Part shown: one piece after another, positions 34,437-44,605 of the stretch
How the letters are laid out: each line of letters starts with the position of its first letter
Numbering within the stretch: the first letter of the stretch is position 1
From: Mycteria americana
Taxonomy: Eukaryota; Chordata; Aves; Ciconiiformes; Ciconiidae
Length of the DNA: 64,000 nt
Assembly (NCBI RefSeq): GCF_035582795.1
Contig: NW_027445624.1
Coordinates: forward strand, 1,736,001-1,800,000
Direction: 5' to 3'
The notes under the pieces: generated by a model
The model's input: only the letters and a program-made list of their open reading frames with translations
Database searches by the model: none
Told to the model about the DNA's origin: nothing
Translations under genes and position numbers: made by a program

Positions 34437-34787
34437 AGGCTCAGGACAGGGATCTTATCAATGTCTATACATACCTGATGGGAGGGAGTGAAGAAGAGGG
34501 AGCCAGGCTCTTCTCATTAGTGCCCAGTAACAGAACAAGAGATTAAAAAAGATGAAATTCCGCCCGAACATGAGAAGACACTTGCTGAATGTGAGGGAGG
34601 TCATGCACTGGATGCAGTTGCCCAGAGGGGTTGTGCACTCTCCATCCGTGGAGATACTCAAAATCCAACTGGAAATGATCATCAGCACGCTGCTGCAGCT
34701 GACCCTTCTTTGAGCAGACTATTTGGACGAGATGATCTCCAAAGGTCCTTTCCAACCCCAACTTTTCTGCGATTCTGTGATTCTGTA
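34437..34787 (+). mobile_element. CR1 LINE 3' end, plus strand
   Basis: GATCTTATCAATGTCTATAC, GAGCCAGGCTCTTCTC, GTGGAGATACTCAAAATCCA and the tail GGTCCTTTCCAACCCCAAC then GATTCTGTGATTCTG form a clean CR1 3' end. Confidence 0.9.
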
Positions 34788-36420
34788 ATGTCTGGCAGTG
34801 TTCCTGAGAACTTTTCTGTGGTATCCCCAAATCAGTTTGAGCCCTGGTGTCCATGGAGCAGAGCCTCTTTTTGAGGATGAAGTCATTCACCATGTAACGC
34901 TGAGGATCGGGTGAACCAGGGATTACAAATGCCAGCAAATCCTCAACGCACAGCAGTGTCCACTGCCCTCGCCTCCACTGTCCAGCCCCTCCCTCTAGAG
35001 GGGTTTGGGTCAGAAGGGACCTCTGGACGTCTCTAGCGGCATGGTCTGCTCTGAGCAGGGATAACTTTACAGTTAGGTCAGATTGCTCAGTGCTTTCTGC
35101 TGACCCAGCACTGATCCACTCTCATAGTGAGTTTTTCCCCCTTAAACTCATGAGAAATTAGAGTTTTGAAAGTCACAGGCCCCTGGCCCAGTGCTGGTCC
35201 ACTGGTATAATGGGTTTGGGGGTGTTTTTCTTTCCTTAACCTCATGTGAAATTTCCCTTACTGCTTCCTGCCCTTGTGATCTCGTGTTCTTCCCTTCCCT
35301 TCATGATGTTCACCCAGATCATCACACCTACTCAGACCAACGATAATCACAACCTACTCTCCAAGCACGACCTCACTGGGATCCTCTAGGACCATGCAGG
35401 CAGGCTGTTGTGGCCAGCTCCACACTGGAGGATTATGGCACTAAGAGACTGGGGGGCACCAGTCCTTCTTCAGCCACTTCCTAGGTCTGGTGGAGCACCA
35501 GGACAGCAAGGACTTGTGGCTCTGCACCATGAGCATGCTGTAGGATAGCGACAGACCCGGAGTCCAGACATTGCCTTGGATTAGCTGAACGCCAGCATTT
35601 TTCTATTTGAGGCAATTTTCCAGCCCAGGTCACCTCCCTTCTGACCTCTCCCCATCCTTACTCTGATCTGGGCAGCCTCTCCTGGCCCCCTCCTTGTGCT
35701 CTTCATGTGGTCCCAAGCTGTATAGGGATCACGGCTGCAAATCCCCCTGCCTAAGGGTCTGTGCATGTGGCAGGTGCTTGAAGGGACCATGGTGCCTTTC
35801 CAAGAAGAGTAGATGTGTTTGGTTGTGCCTGAGGATGAGACAAATCACGCTCTGGCCTCCCTTCCTCGTGCTTGCTGGGTCCCCACGGCCTCCTCTGGGA
35901 TTGCAGAGTCTGTGTTTTCCTGAAGATACCTGCATTTAGTACTTTCCCTTTCAGTGACTCCACCTTGGGCAATCTCTTCTTTTGTGGGGCTCCAGTCACT
36001 GCCCGCCCCAGGCACATGCTGTCCATGGAGATATCCCGTGCTCTTAAGGAGCTCCAGACTCCCCTCCTTAAGGACATCATCTGCATGTCGTGTGTGGGAC
36101 AGACGTGGCAATGTAATTCACTGACCAGTCACCATCTCCAGTCAGCAGACACCAATGGGTTAGTCTTAAATCCAACCCTCTGTCTCTAACAGGCCATAAC
36201 ATGACATTGAGCTCTTGGCTCCTGAATCCATGGAGCAACAGGCCCTTTGGGGAGCAGTTGCTCATGCCGATTCCTGGCACCAGCTTTGGATGAAGAGCCC
36301 AACCTTCTGGCAGAGCACTGCGGAGATCCCATTTTATTACAGACATCCTATGAGAGAGGCAGCTCTGACCAGTGTTAAACATACCTTTATACAGGCTCCA
36401 AGATGGAGACCAGATTAATT
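34788..36420. repeat. Block D of the OR cassette (3' flank of OR14-like gene)
   Basis: Repeated at 49668-50325 plus 52130-52960, in both cases on the 3' side of a minus-strand OR14 gene. In the second copy LTRs and other sequence at 50340-52130 split it. Examples of shared text: GAGAACTTTTCTGTGG, TACAAATGCCAGCAA, CTCCATGGAGATATCCCG-like block, GAATCCATGGAGCAACAGG. No gene is recognised in it. Confidence 0.75.
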
Positions 36421-36487
36421 TCTCAGTAGAAATGAGTTGAAGCTAAACATTTGCGTAGGAACAAAATAACCACAGATTACCAGAAAC

Positions 36488-36562
36488 TTATAATGATAAC
36501 AGTGTGATAACGATAATGATGATAATTCTAACGATGACAGCGATAATAATAAAAAAGACAAA
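36488..36562. repeat. AT-rich simple repeat (GATAATGAT-type)
   Basis: Imperfect trinucleotide-like array of GATAAC/GATAAT/GATGAT/AATAAT units just 3' of the OR14-like gene on the minus strand. Confidence 0.75.
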
Positions 36563-36593
36563 AGGACAGGCCTGGAATGAGATACCTAGGGAG

Positions 36594-37553
36594 TCATTTG
36601 TGCAGAGAGAAGGGAAGTTTATCACTATGGAGAAACATCCACGAAATCACTTTCCTAATGGCATCCTTGAGCTCCTTGTTCCTCATGCTGTAGATGAGGG
36701 GGTTCAACGTTGGAGGTACCACTGAGTACAGAACAGCCATCACCAGATCTAGGGAAGGGGAAGCGATGGAAGGGGGCTTCAGGTAGGCAAACATGCCAGT
36801 GCTGAAAAACAGGGAGACCACAGCCAGGTGAGGAAGGCATGTGGAAAAGACTTTGTGCCATCCCTGCTCAGAGGGGATCCTCAGCACAGCCCTGAAGATC
36901 TGCACATAGGACAGTCCAATGAAAATAAAACACCCAGATGTTAAACAGATACCAACCAAAACAACCCCAGCTTCCCTGAGGTAGGAATTCGAGCAGGAGA
37001 GCTTGAGGATCTGGGGAAGTTCACAGAAGAACTGGTTTATGGCATTGCCTTGGCAGAGTGGTAGTGAAAATGTATTGGCAGTGTGCACCATAGCATTGAG
37101 AAAACCACTGCCCCAGGCAGCTGCTGCCATGTTGGCACAAGCTCTGCTGCCCAGGAGCGTCCCATAGTGCAAGGGTTTGCAGATGGCAACGTAGCGGTCA
37201 TAGGCCATGATGGTGAGAAGAGAAATCTCTGCTGTAATCAAGAAGGCAAACAGAAACACTTGGGCAGTACATCCTGCATAGGAAATGTCCCTGGTGTCCC
37301 AGAGGGAATTGGCCATGGATTTGGGGACAGTAGTGGAGATGGAGCCCAGGTCAAGGAAGGAGAGGTTGAAGAGGAAGAAGTACATGGGGGTGTGGAGGCG
37401 GCAGTCACAGGCTACGGCGGTGATGATGAGGCCGTTGCCCAGGAGGGCAGCCAGGTAGATGCCCAGGAAGAGCCAGAAGTGCAAGAGCTGCAGCTCCCAT
37501 GTGTCCGTGAATGGCAGGAGGAGGAACTGGGTGATGGAGCTGCTGTTGGCCAT
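36594..37553 (-). CDS. Olfactory receptor, OR14-like, intact
   Basis: Odorant receptor of 319 residues; the best-preserved OR14-like gene of the window. Start ATG at 37553-37551 (MANSSSITQF), the position shared by the paralogues; the upstream splice acceptor in sense is TTTGGACAG with AG at 37578-37577. All hallmarks are present: NSS glycosylation site, LLGNGLIIT with the TM1 Asn, HTPMYFFLFNLSFLDLG, TM3 Cys, MAYDRYVAICKPLHY with full DRY, loop-2 cysteines (PLCQG, FFCELP, LSCS), KVFSTCLPHL, NPLIYSMRNKELKDA. The C-terminal tail is about eight residues longer than that of the 311-residue paralogue. It would couple to the olfactory G protein in sensory neurons (family knowledge). It sits between block B' upstream and block D downstream. 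Confidence 0.95.
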   Translation of the reverse strand: MANSSSITQFLLLPFTDTWELQLLHFWLFLGIYLAALLGNGLIITAVACDCRLHTPMYFFLFNLSFLDLGSISTTVPKSMANSLWDTRDISYAGCTAQVFLFAFLITAEISLLTIMAYDRYVAICKPLHYGTLLGSRACANMAAAAWGSGFLNAMVHTANTFSLPLCQGNAINQFFCELPQILKLSCSNSYLREAGVVLVGICLTSGCFIFIGLSYVQIFRAVLRIPSEQGWHKVFSTCLPHLAVVSLFFSTGMFAYLKPPSIASPSLDLVMAVLYSVVPPTLNPLIYSMRNKELKDAIRKVISWMFLHSDKLPFSLHK

Positions 37554-38059
37554 TTGCTGCCTCAGGGCATGGGGACCTGTCCAAAGAGGAAAGCACACTG
37601 AGAAGTTAGGACAGGCTTCTTTGAGAAAATCTCTATGTATTAGCCAACACTCCCCTGCCTTGTTCCTTGTTCCCACCCAAACACACATTACCTCCGTCCT
37701 TGCTCGTCTCGCTGGCTGGAGCTCTGGCTTGTGCAGGCTGAGTGTGTTGCTACGAGCAGTGGCCTCTGCCCATCAGCTCCAGAGGGGTCAGCCCTTCTGT
37801 GTAGCAGAAGGTACCACGGAAAGGGTGTGAAATCACAATTTACGTCAGATATAATGCACTCGTAATGCAGAAGGGCTGTTCAGCATCTTCCAACATGACA
37901 ACCCCACAGAGACTGTTGGATGGCCTAAAACTGTAGTGACCAGACAGAGCCAGCTCATTCCCCGGCCCCAAGCACTGTATCGCCCAGAGCCCTACGGCTT
38001 AGGATGGGCTGGGGCACTTTGTTCCCATGGACATGTTTACAGGGCAGGAGCCAACGTTT
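37554..38059. other. 5' flank of OR14-like gene; no gene seen
   Basis: Contains the splice acceptor beside the OR exon and would hold the non-coding first exon or promoter. Nothing else is recognised. Confidence 0.4.
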
Positions 38060-41050
38060 CAGTATGTGACCTGCAGCTGAAACCCTCCTCCCCAGAGGCT
38101 CTCAGGGCAAGAACAAGGGCAGCACAGACAGGAGGCGAAACACGGAGGAATGCCCCAATGCTTCTGCTGAGGGAGGCGGAAAAGGGCGAGAGAGATGGGT
38201 ACTGGTGAGTCTAAACTCATCAAGGGTCAGGACTCCAAGGGGGTGACCCAGCCTGGGAACAGGGGGCAGAAGCTCTGCTGGGTGGGAGAGGAGACCAGGG
38301 AAGGTGTCTGCACTGCAGGGGACGGCAGGGACATTCCCAAATCCCCTGCCCTCAGCATTTCTGGTAGCGGCTCCCTGTCCCTCCGTGCCTATGTCTCTGC
38401 TGCCTGGACCTGTCCCTCCTGGCAGGAGCTCATTCTCTGTCCCCACATCTGCTCCCTGTCAGTACTCACAGACCCCATCCCAACAACAGTGTGGTCAGGT
38501 CTGCCCTGCAGACACCTCCTGGCAGCAGGCGCTGAACAGGGGCATCTCTGTGTGTGCAGGGGTGAAGGAGAAGCTCAGACAAGCCCTAAGAAGATTTGCG
38601 GTCTCAGTGCCTTCTGCAGCACAGAGAAATAAATTCCCATCTCTCCCTGCCTATCCAGACAACCAAGAAGAGAAACCTCAAAGCACAAACCTTCCCTTTC
38701 AAGTCAATGCTGCCTTGTTGCACTTCTTCAAAAGGATCTTCAGAAAGATCCTGGGGGTGATGTGGAGCTGTGAGCAGCCCTGAGCCACGCAGCACCCTCT
38801 CAACAGCAGAAGAGCCCTGCCCTGCTGGGGTGTCAAATCCTTCCACCCACAGCTTCTCCCCGCAGCACTGTGGGGAGCTTCCTGGGCAGGCTGAGTGCTG
38901 ACCCTGGCAGGCAGCAGAGTCCCTGCAGCAGCACACAGCCTCCTGGGGTGCAGGGCCCCTGCTCTGAAGGACAGCCCTGGGCACCCCTGCCTGCACACCC
39001 AGCTGCACACCCCTGCAGGCCTCCCTAGAAGAAGGGGGTGGTCGTGCCCTGTCCCTCTGAGGGTGCAGCAGGGAAGCCCTGCTCTGCAGCACAACCTTCT
39101 CCACACACAAGAAACCCGGAGAGCCATCCTGCCAGATCCTACCTGCTCTGGGATCTGACAGCTCTAGGAGACCCCTCCGGCATACTCAAGTACATTGCCC
39201 TGCAGCCAGAGACTTACTGTTTTGAGGGCCGTGAAGATTTTTCCTCCAGAGAGCTCTCAGCATCCTCCCACTCCACAGTGCCTTTAAACTCTCTCTTGCT
39301 TCTCTCCTCTCCCCTCGCTGATTCTCTGCTCTCCCCTTGCTGCCTGCAGGCAGTGTCTCAGCCCTGCTGTGCTCTGCAGAGCATCTGCTCCTGGGCAGAG
39401 CTGTCTGCCTGAAGCACTGCATGCTTGCCGTGAGCTTCCTCCGTCTCAGGACCTCACCGCAGCTCAGCAGCAGAGGACCAACCCAAGGCGCCACTTTCTC
39501 TGCCCCCTCTGGGCTCCCTCGAGGTGTCCCCGGGGCTCCAGGGCTGGCACCGCCGAAAGGCAGCAGGATCATCCCTGGGGAATGTACTTTGGAGTCAACA
39601 AAAGCATCACTAATGGTGCCTCTCTAAACATTGGAGGGGGACTGATTCCTGCAGCAGAAATTGTCCTGCCAGAGCATGGTTGTCTGCGAGAGGTGTAAAT
39701 GTTCCCCTCTGGACACCGCAGGTCCTGTCCCATAAGACGAAGGACAGACAGACAGGGACAGGGAGGGCTTGGCTTCCCCTGTGCTGGGCAGTGGTTCAGC
39801 TGAGGCAATGTAGGCATCTCCTTCCCAGCTGGAAGAAGCACGATTCAGCTCCCTCCATGCACCCCACACAGCCACAGCAGATGGGATTCCTCTTGCTTCA
39901 GTTCAGGGGTGCACAAAAGCGTTGCCTGCAGGTGAGCCCCTGCTCTGAGCCCCTCGTCTTTATTCTGTGGGCGCTCAGTTGCTCACCCACACACACTTGG
40001 TGATGACTGAGGGGCCAGGGTTGGTCTAAGACGTGTGCAAGTGTTTGCAAGCTGTGATGGAAAATCTCTGAGAATACCCCCATCCTTCCCGAGCATCAGC
40101 TGAGGGCCAGAGGTGGAAGGGGGATTTCCTTGGCCATCCTAAATGACACCGACCTGTACGTTTAGGGCACCTGCGTGCACCTTGTCACATATATCTCTGG
40201 AGCACACAGAGCTCTTGAGCTGACCAAATGCAGGAGTGCACCAGAAGGAGACCCGGGTCTCTCTCTATCCACTGCATTTACTAGAGCACCAGTCACTGCA
40301 AAGCCACCCCCTTCTCTAAGACAGCGTGACCTGCTGACTTCCTCCTGCAGCTCCTCCACCCACTGCCTGAGGACCTCCACTAAAATATCTTAACATGTCC
40401 ACATCCCTGCACTGAAGACATCGTATTTATTTCAGGGCTCTCATTTTAACTACATTTTAAAAAAAGCCTCCACTGCCTGGCCAGGTGCCTGGAGTGCCTA
40501 ATACAACTCCATTCTGCAGGCAAACACAGCACAGGGCCTCCAGGAAAGCTGTGCCCTGTTGGAGCTGGCGTGGGACAGACACCCCAGGGCCTCCCAAAGG
40601 GGTCTGGTGCCAGTGTGCCATCATCTGAACTCCAACACCACCCCATGGCACAGCCCCTTCTCGGCTCCTTCCAGTGTGTTTACTAGAGCACCAGTTACTG
40701 CAAAACATAGACATATCCAAATCTCTGAACTGAGGAGACCTTCTTTAATTCCGGGCTCTCTTTTAATGCCCTAAGAAAGGCGAATAGTGCTACGCGAGGT
40801 GCTTGGGATAGCCAGCACCATCTCTTGCCACAGCTGAGGTGCTGAGCTCTTGAGCCCAAATGTGCACAGCCAGGAGGAGCTGGAGCACACACAGACGGAG
40901 CTGAAGCTTCTGAGCGCTGTGACACTTTGGAATGAAATGAGATGTGGCGAGACAACTTGTTTAACTGGGCTGCAGCAGTGGAGGGATATAGGCTCTGCAG
41001 GAGAGAGTGGCAGGGAAGATGAGGACAGAGTATGGCCTGTGTGAAGGGGC
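38060..41050. repeat. Blocks B' and C'' (inverted copy of 24.7-27.9 kb)
   Basis: 38060-40400 is the reverse complement of about 25690-27930; for example GGGCATCTCTGTGTGTGCAG, CTGAAGCACTGCATGCTTGC and CTCTGGACACCGCAGGTCC all recur inverted. 40690-41050 is a diverged copy of block C, with a CR1 endonuclease relic (GAGATGTGGCGAGACAACTT) on the plus strand. Open frames here mirror those at 26-27.5 kb and are judged non-coding. Confidence 0.7.
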
Positions 41051-41289
41051 AGCTCAGATGGATGAAGCTCCTCTATAGGATGGGCAACTGCTGAGGTTTC
41101 TCCCTGGGAATCTTGCCCATTGGCTTCATGTACTGCCAAGACTTTGTATCTGTTGCTGGTTGGTACGTAGGGGGAAACAGCTGGACGTGATATCCTGCTG
41201 CCATGGGTCACCAGAGACCATGGTGCCTCCTTCTCCAAGATGCTGTCTATTCACTGTTGACACTCCTTGCCTGGTAGTCCTTGGAGGTC

Positions 41290-42055
41290 AGTGCCATGGG
41301 GTTGTCTTGTCCCACTTGGTGGGTTGCGAGAGGGGTGAATCTTTTCGATTCCCCGACGGTTTGTGTACCGACAAAAGCCGATCTCTGCTCGAAAGAGCCG
41401 CGTGGTCGGTACAGTCACGACAATGACTCAGAGGAACAGGCTGGCCAGCAACTTTATTAACCAGCAAATTCCACAAACGGACAAACTTAACGAACTGGTG
41501 AGCTCAACGAACAAACAGAGGCAATGGAGCGATTTTCCGGGCAACCCGTCACAATTTATCCCAAACTTGCATATATTTGAAGAGTAGAGGGAGAGAGAAA
41601 CGAGAAAAGGAAAGGAAAAGAGAGGAGGAAAGAGAAAGAAAAAGTATCACCACCCTTGGATCCCGTGATGATGATGACAGACTTGGCAATCCTCCAGTGG
41701 TGGGTGCGCGTGTGGTTCCCTGGAGGGTGTGTCTTTTATAAGCAAATCCCTGCCTCCAGGTACGCCCCTTCAGGACTTACATGGTTCTTGTTCTAGAAAG
41801 ATCTCCATCTTCTGCGCAGGTGCTGGGGGAGGGGGTGGTCACAAGGGGTCTCTCGGGTGGTTGCAAGCCCCTTCCTCAGATCAACTCTGTGACCTCTGGC
41901 CATACATGGTAAGGTCCGGCGGAACCCAGAACCGTGCATCCTCCGACGAGCTCTCCACATCCCGCACATCCTGCTCCCCCTCTCCCCCACCCCGTGCTCG
42001 CCGACCTGCAGGCGCCATGCAAATAGCGCCTTGCCTTGCCACAATGTTTGAGACA
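41290..42055 (-). mobile_element. LTR of an avian ERV, minus strand
   Basis: In sense (minus) it begins near TGTCTCAAACATTGTGGCAA (about 42055) and ends near 41290. It contains a TATA-like GCTTATAAAAGAC, a CT-rich tract (TTTCTTTCTCTTTCC), and a poly(A) signal in GGTTAATAAAGTTGC followed by the U5-like part. It is a solo LTR as far as I see, and it sits where the other cassettes carry a tRNA-Asn unit. Moderately old. Confidence 0.7.
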
Positions 42056-42139
42056 TTAACTCTTTCAGTCTCTCACAGGGCTTCCAATGTTTCTTCTTGC
42101 AATGCCTCAAATAAGATTCTGTCTATTTCTTGTTCCGCC

Positions 42140-42345
42140 TCTCTTATACAGCATCACCTCCTGACTGCTTCCCGCAGCTCCTCCACCCGCTGCCTGAGGG
42201 ACTCCACCAGAGCACACCTTGCGCAGGTGGAGCTTGCACCCTCCTCCACCCAGGAGCGTGGGGTACAGACTTTCCTGCCCTCCACCTGGACAGCAGCTTC
42301 CCTGAGAGGAAGCCCTGTCTGAGTGGCCACCTCCACTCATCCCAG
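42140..42345 (-). mobile_element. CR1-like ORF1 N-terminal relic
   Basis: The minus strand gives CARCALVESLRQRVEELREA, which resembles the cysteine-pair plus coiled-coil start of CR1 ORF1 (compare CVRCDQVDDLLCMVAELREE at about 61655-61715). Confidence 0.5.
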
Positions 42346-43324
42346 GCTAGGCTGGCTAGGGAGATGGTGCCCAGCTGCTGCAGAGCACAGCCCTCACCTG
42401 GTTTCTGCCACCATGCTTCTGATGACCTCAAAGCACTGCCTAAGAAGCCTTTCTAATTCCCTGGAGACCTCAAGCTGCTGGGTAGGTTTGCACAGCTGAC
42501 AGCTAGCTGGGGTGATCAGTGGGGCCGCAGCCTAAGCCTGCCTTTGAGCAGAGCAGGCAGCAGCCCCACCACTGGAAGAGTGCGCTGCCCTTCTCACGCG
42601 CCCTTCCATGCAAAGTGCTGTGCAAACTGCTGCTTGCAGCGCTCCTGCTCCCTGGCGCTCCCCGGGGGCTTCTTTTATGCGGCTTCCTGGAGGAGGAATC
42701 AGCAGTGCCCGTGCCACCTGAAGACTCACGGTGTCAGTTTTGCAAGCCCACCCTCTGATCCATTTTAGATGTGCGCTTTAGGATGGGAAATCCTGCCTGG
42801 TGTTGATCATATCGCTTACTTCGACCTTGCCGACAGAAGATGCTCGGCAGGACTAATGGAGACACGGACTGCTATTTTGCAAAGATAGGTCTTTAGGAAG
42901 ACTAAGACTTGTCTTATGCAAAACATAGAGACACCCCAACGCTTACAGTCTGGAGCTCCAGCAGATGTGCTTCCCAGGGAATGGGATGGCAGAGGATAAG
43001 AAAGGGATGGCTTGGCAACCCCCCTGGGATTTGGGAAACTAGGGAGTGCTCTCCTCTTCCCCACCACTGCTTCTCTCAGTGAGATGCTTAAGAAAACTCG
43101 ACCAGCTAGGTGTAAATTCACAGTTGCGTCAAGTAACTCATGTCTACTTGCAGCCAATGGAGTCGTGCAGTTCAAATTTTGAGCTTTCATTGGAGCCCAA
43201 GGCATTTCCTCCACTCAAACTATCTGCACCCCCACCTGACCCTGACTACTGTGTGAAACAAGTGTCCCGGCCCTCCAGGCAGGATGGGGAAAAGCTTGAA
43301 CTTCTCCCTCATCCTGCACTATGC
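42346..43324. other. No recognised feature
   Basis: Some open frames on both strands, but no motif, repeat family or RNA gene was recognised. Confidence 0.4.
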
Positions 43325-44370
43325 ATCACAGTGAAGAGTCTGGCTCTGTCTGCTACGAAGATGCAGGCATTCAAAAGCCATGGGCTGCTCTGAGGTGCCC
43401 CTGAAGCTTTCCCTTCCGCAGGCTGAACAAGCTCAGCTCCTTCAGCCCCTTCTCAGAAGGCAAGTGCCCCAGCCCTAGACCGTCTTGGTGGCCCTCTGCT
43501 GAACTCACTCCAGTTTCCTCATCTCTCTCCCTTTTATTGAGGGCCACAAATCTGGATGCAGTACCTACCTGTAGTCTAACGAGTCCTGAGTAGAGGACGA
43601 TCAACACATGCCCAATCTCCTGGCTATGCTCCTCTTCATATAGCCCACCACACTGCTGGCCTTCCTCAGTGCTGACTTGTCTTTTGCCTCATGGCCCTCA
43701 GGAACTCCAGCACCTTTTCTGCAGAGCTACTCCCAAGACAGGTGGTCCCCAGCCTGTACCATTGCAGGGGCTCAGTCCACCTCTGGTGCGGGACTCTGCA
43801 TTTCTCCGTGCTGGTTTTCATGAGGCTCCTGTTGGCCCATGCCTTTGAGCCTACCTAGGTCCTTCTGGATGGCAGCCTTGCCCTGGTGTGTCAACCAGTC
43901 CCACCACCTGGGTATCAGGTGTGCAGACTTCACAAGAAAGACCTCCAGGTCATTAGAAAAACGTTAAACCAGACGGGTCCCAGGACCCTCCAGGGCTCCC
44001 CTTGCCACCAGCCTCCAGCTGGAATATTTCCCATTAACTGACTTTCCGAGAGCAACTCTCTGACCACTTTTTACCAACGTACATATTCACCAATGCAGCC
44101 CATTATGTGCTACCTTGGAGACAAGGCTCTTGTGGGGGATGGTGTTAAAAGCCTTGCTCAAGTCAAGGCAAATGACATCTACTGCTCTTCCCTGATGCAG
44201 AAATCCAGCCCTGTCATCAGAAAAGGCAGAAGTGTAGCTTGGCTGTGATCCACCCTACACAAAGCCATGCTGGCTGTTCTCAGTCACTGTCTTCTTCACG
44301 GCCCAGAAATGTGACCCAGGAGGACATGCTCTGTGACACACTTTTTGTGCAACATTTGCTTTTCACCAAT
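43325..44370 (-). mobile_element. CR1 LINE fragment, minus strand, decayed
   Basis: Antisense CR1 RT region in the right order: GCTCAGCTCCTTCAGCCCC, GGCTCCTGTTGGCCCATGCC, CTAGGTCCTTCTGGATGG, ACGTTAAACCAGACGGG, GGTGTTAAAAGCCTTGCTC and AAGCCATGCTGGCTGTTC. There are no long open frames, so it is old. Confidence 0.85.
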
Positions 44371-44490
44371 GATCAGATGGGTCCCTTCATCTCCACCACC
44401 ATTCGAGGATGAGACAGAATGGCCTCCCTGTGACATGGACCTGTTCTCTCAGCACTCTTGGGCGCAGCCCCTGCAGTACCATGCTCTCTT

Positions 44491-44605
44491 CATAGAATCA
44501 TAGAACGGTTTTAGTCGGAAGGGGCCTTTAGAGATCATGGAGTCCAACCCCCTGCCATTGCTCAGGGACACCTTTCACTAGATCACGCTGCTCAGAGCCC
44601 TGTCC
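44491..44605 (-). mobile_element. CR1 LINE 3' tail, minus strand
   Basis: CATAGAATCATAGAACGG, then GTCGGAAGGGGCCTTTAG and CCAACCCCCTGCCATTGCTC form a standard reversed CR1 3' end of about 115 bp. Confidence 0.85.
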
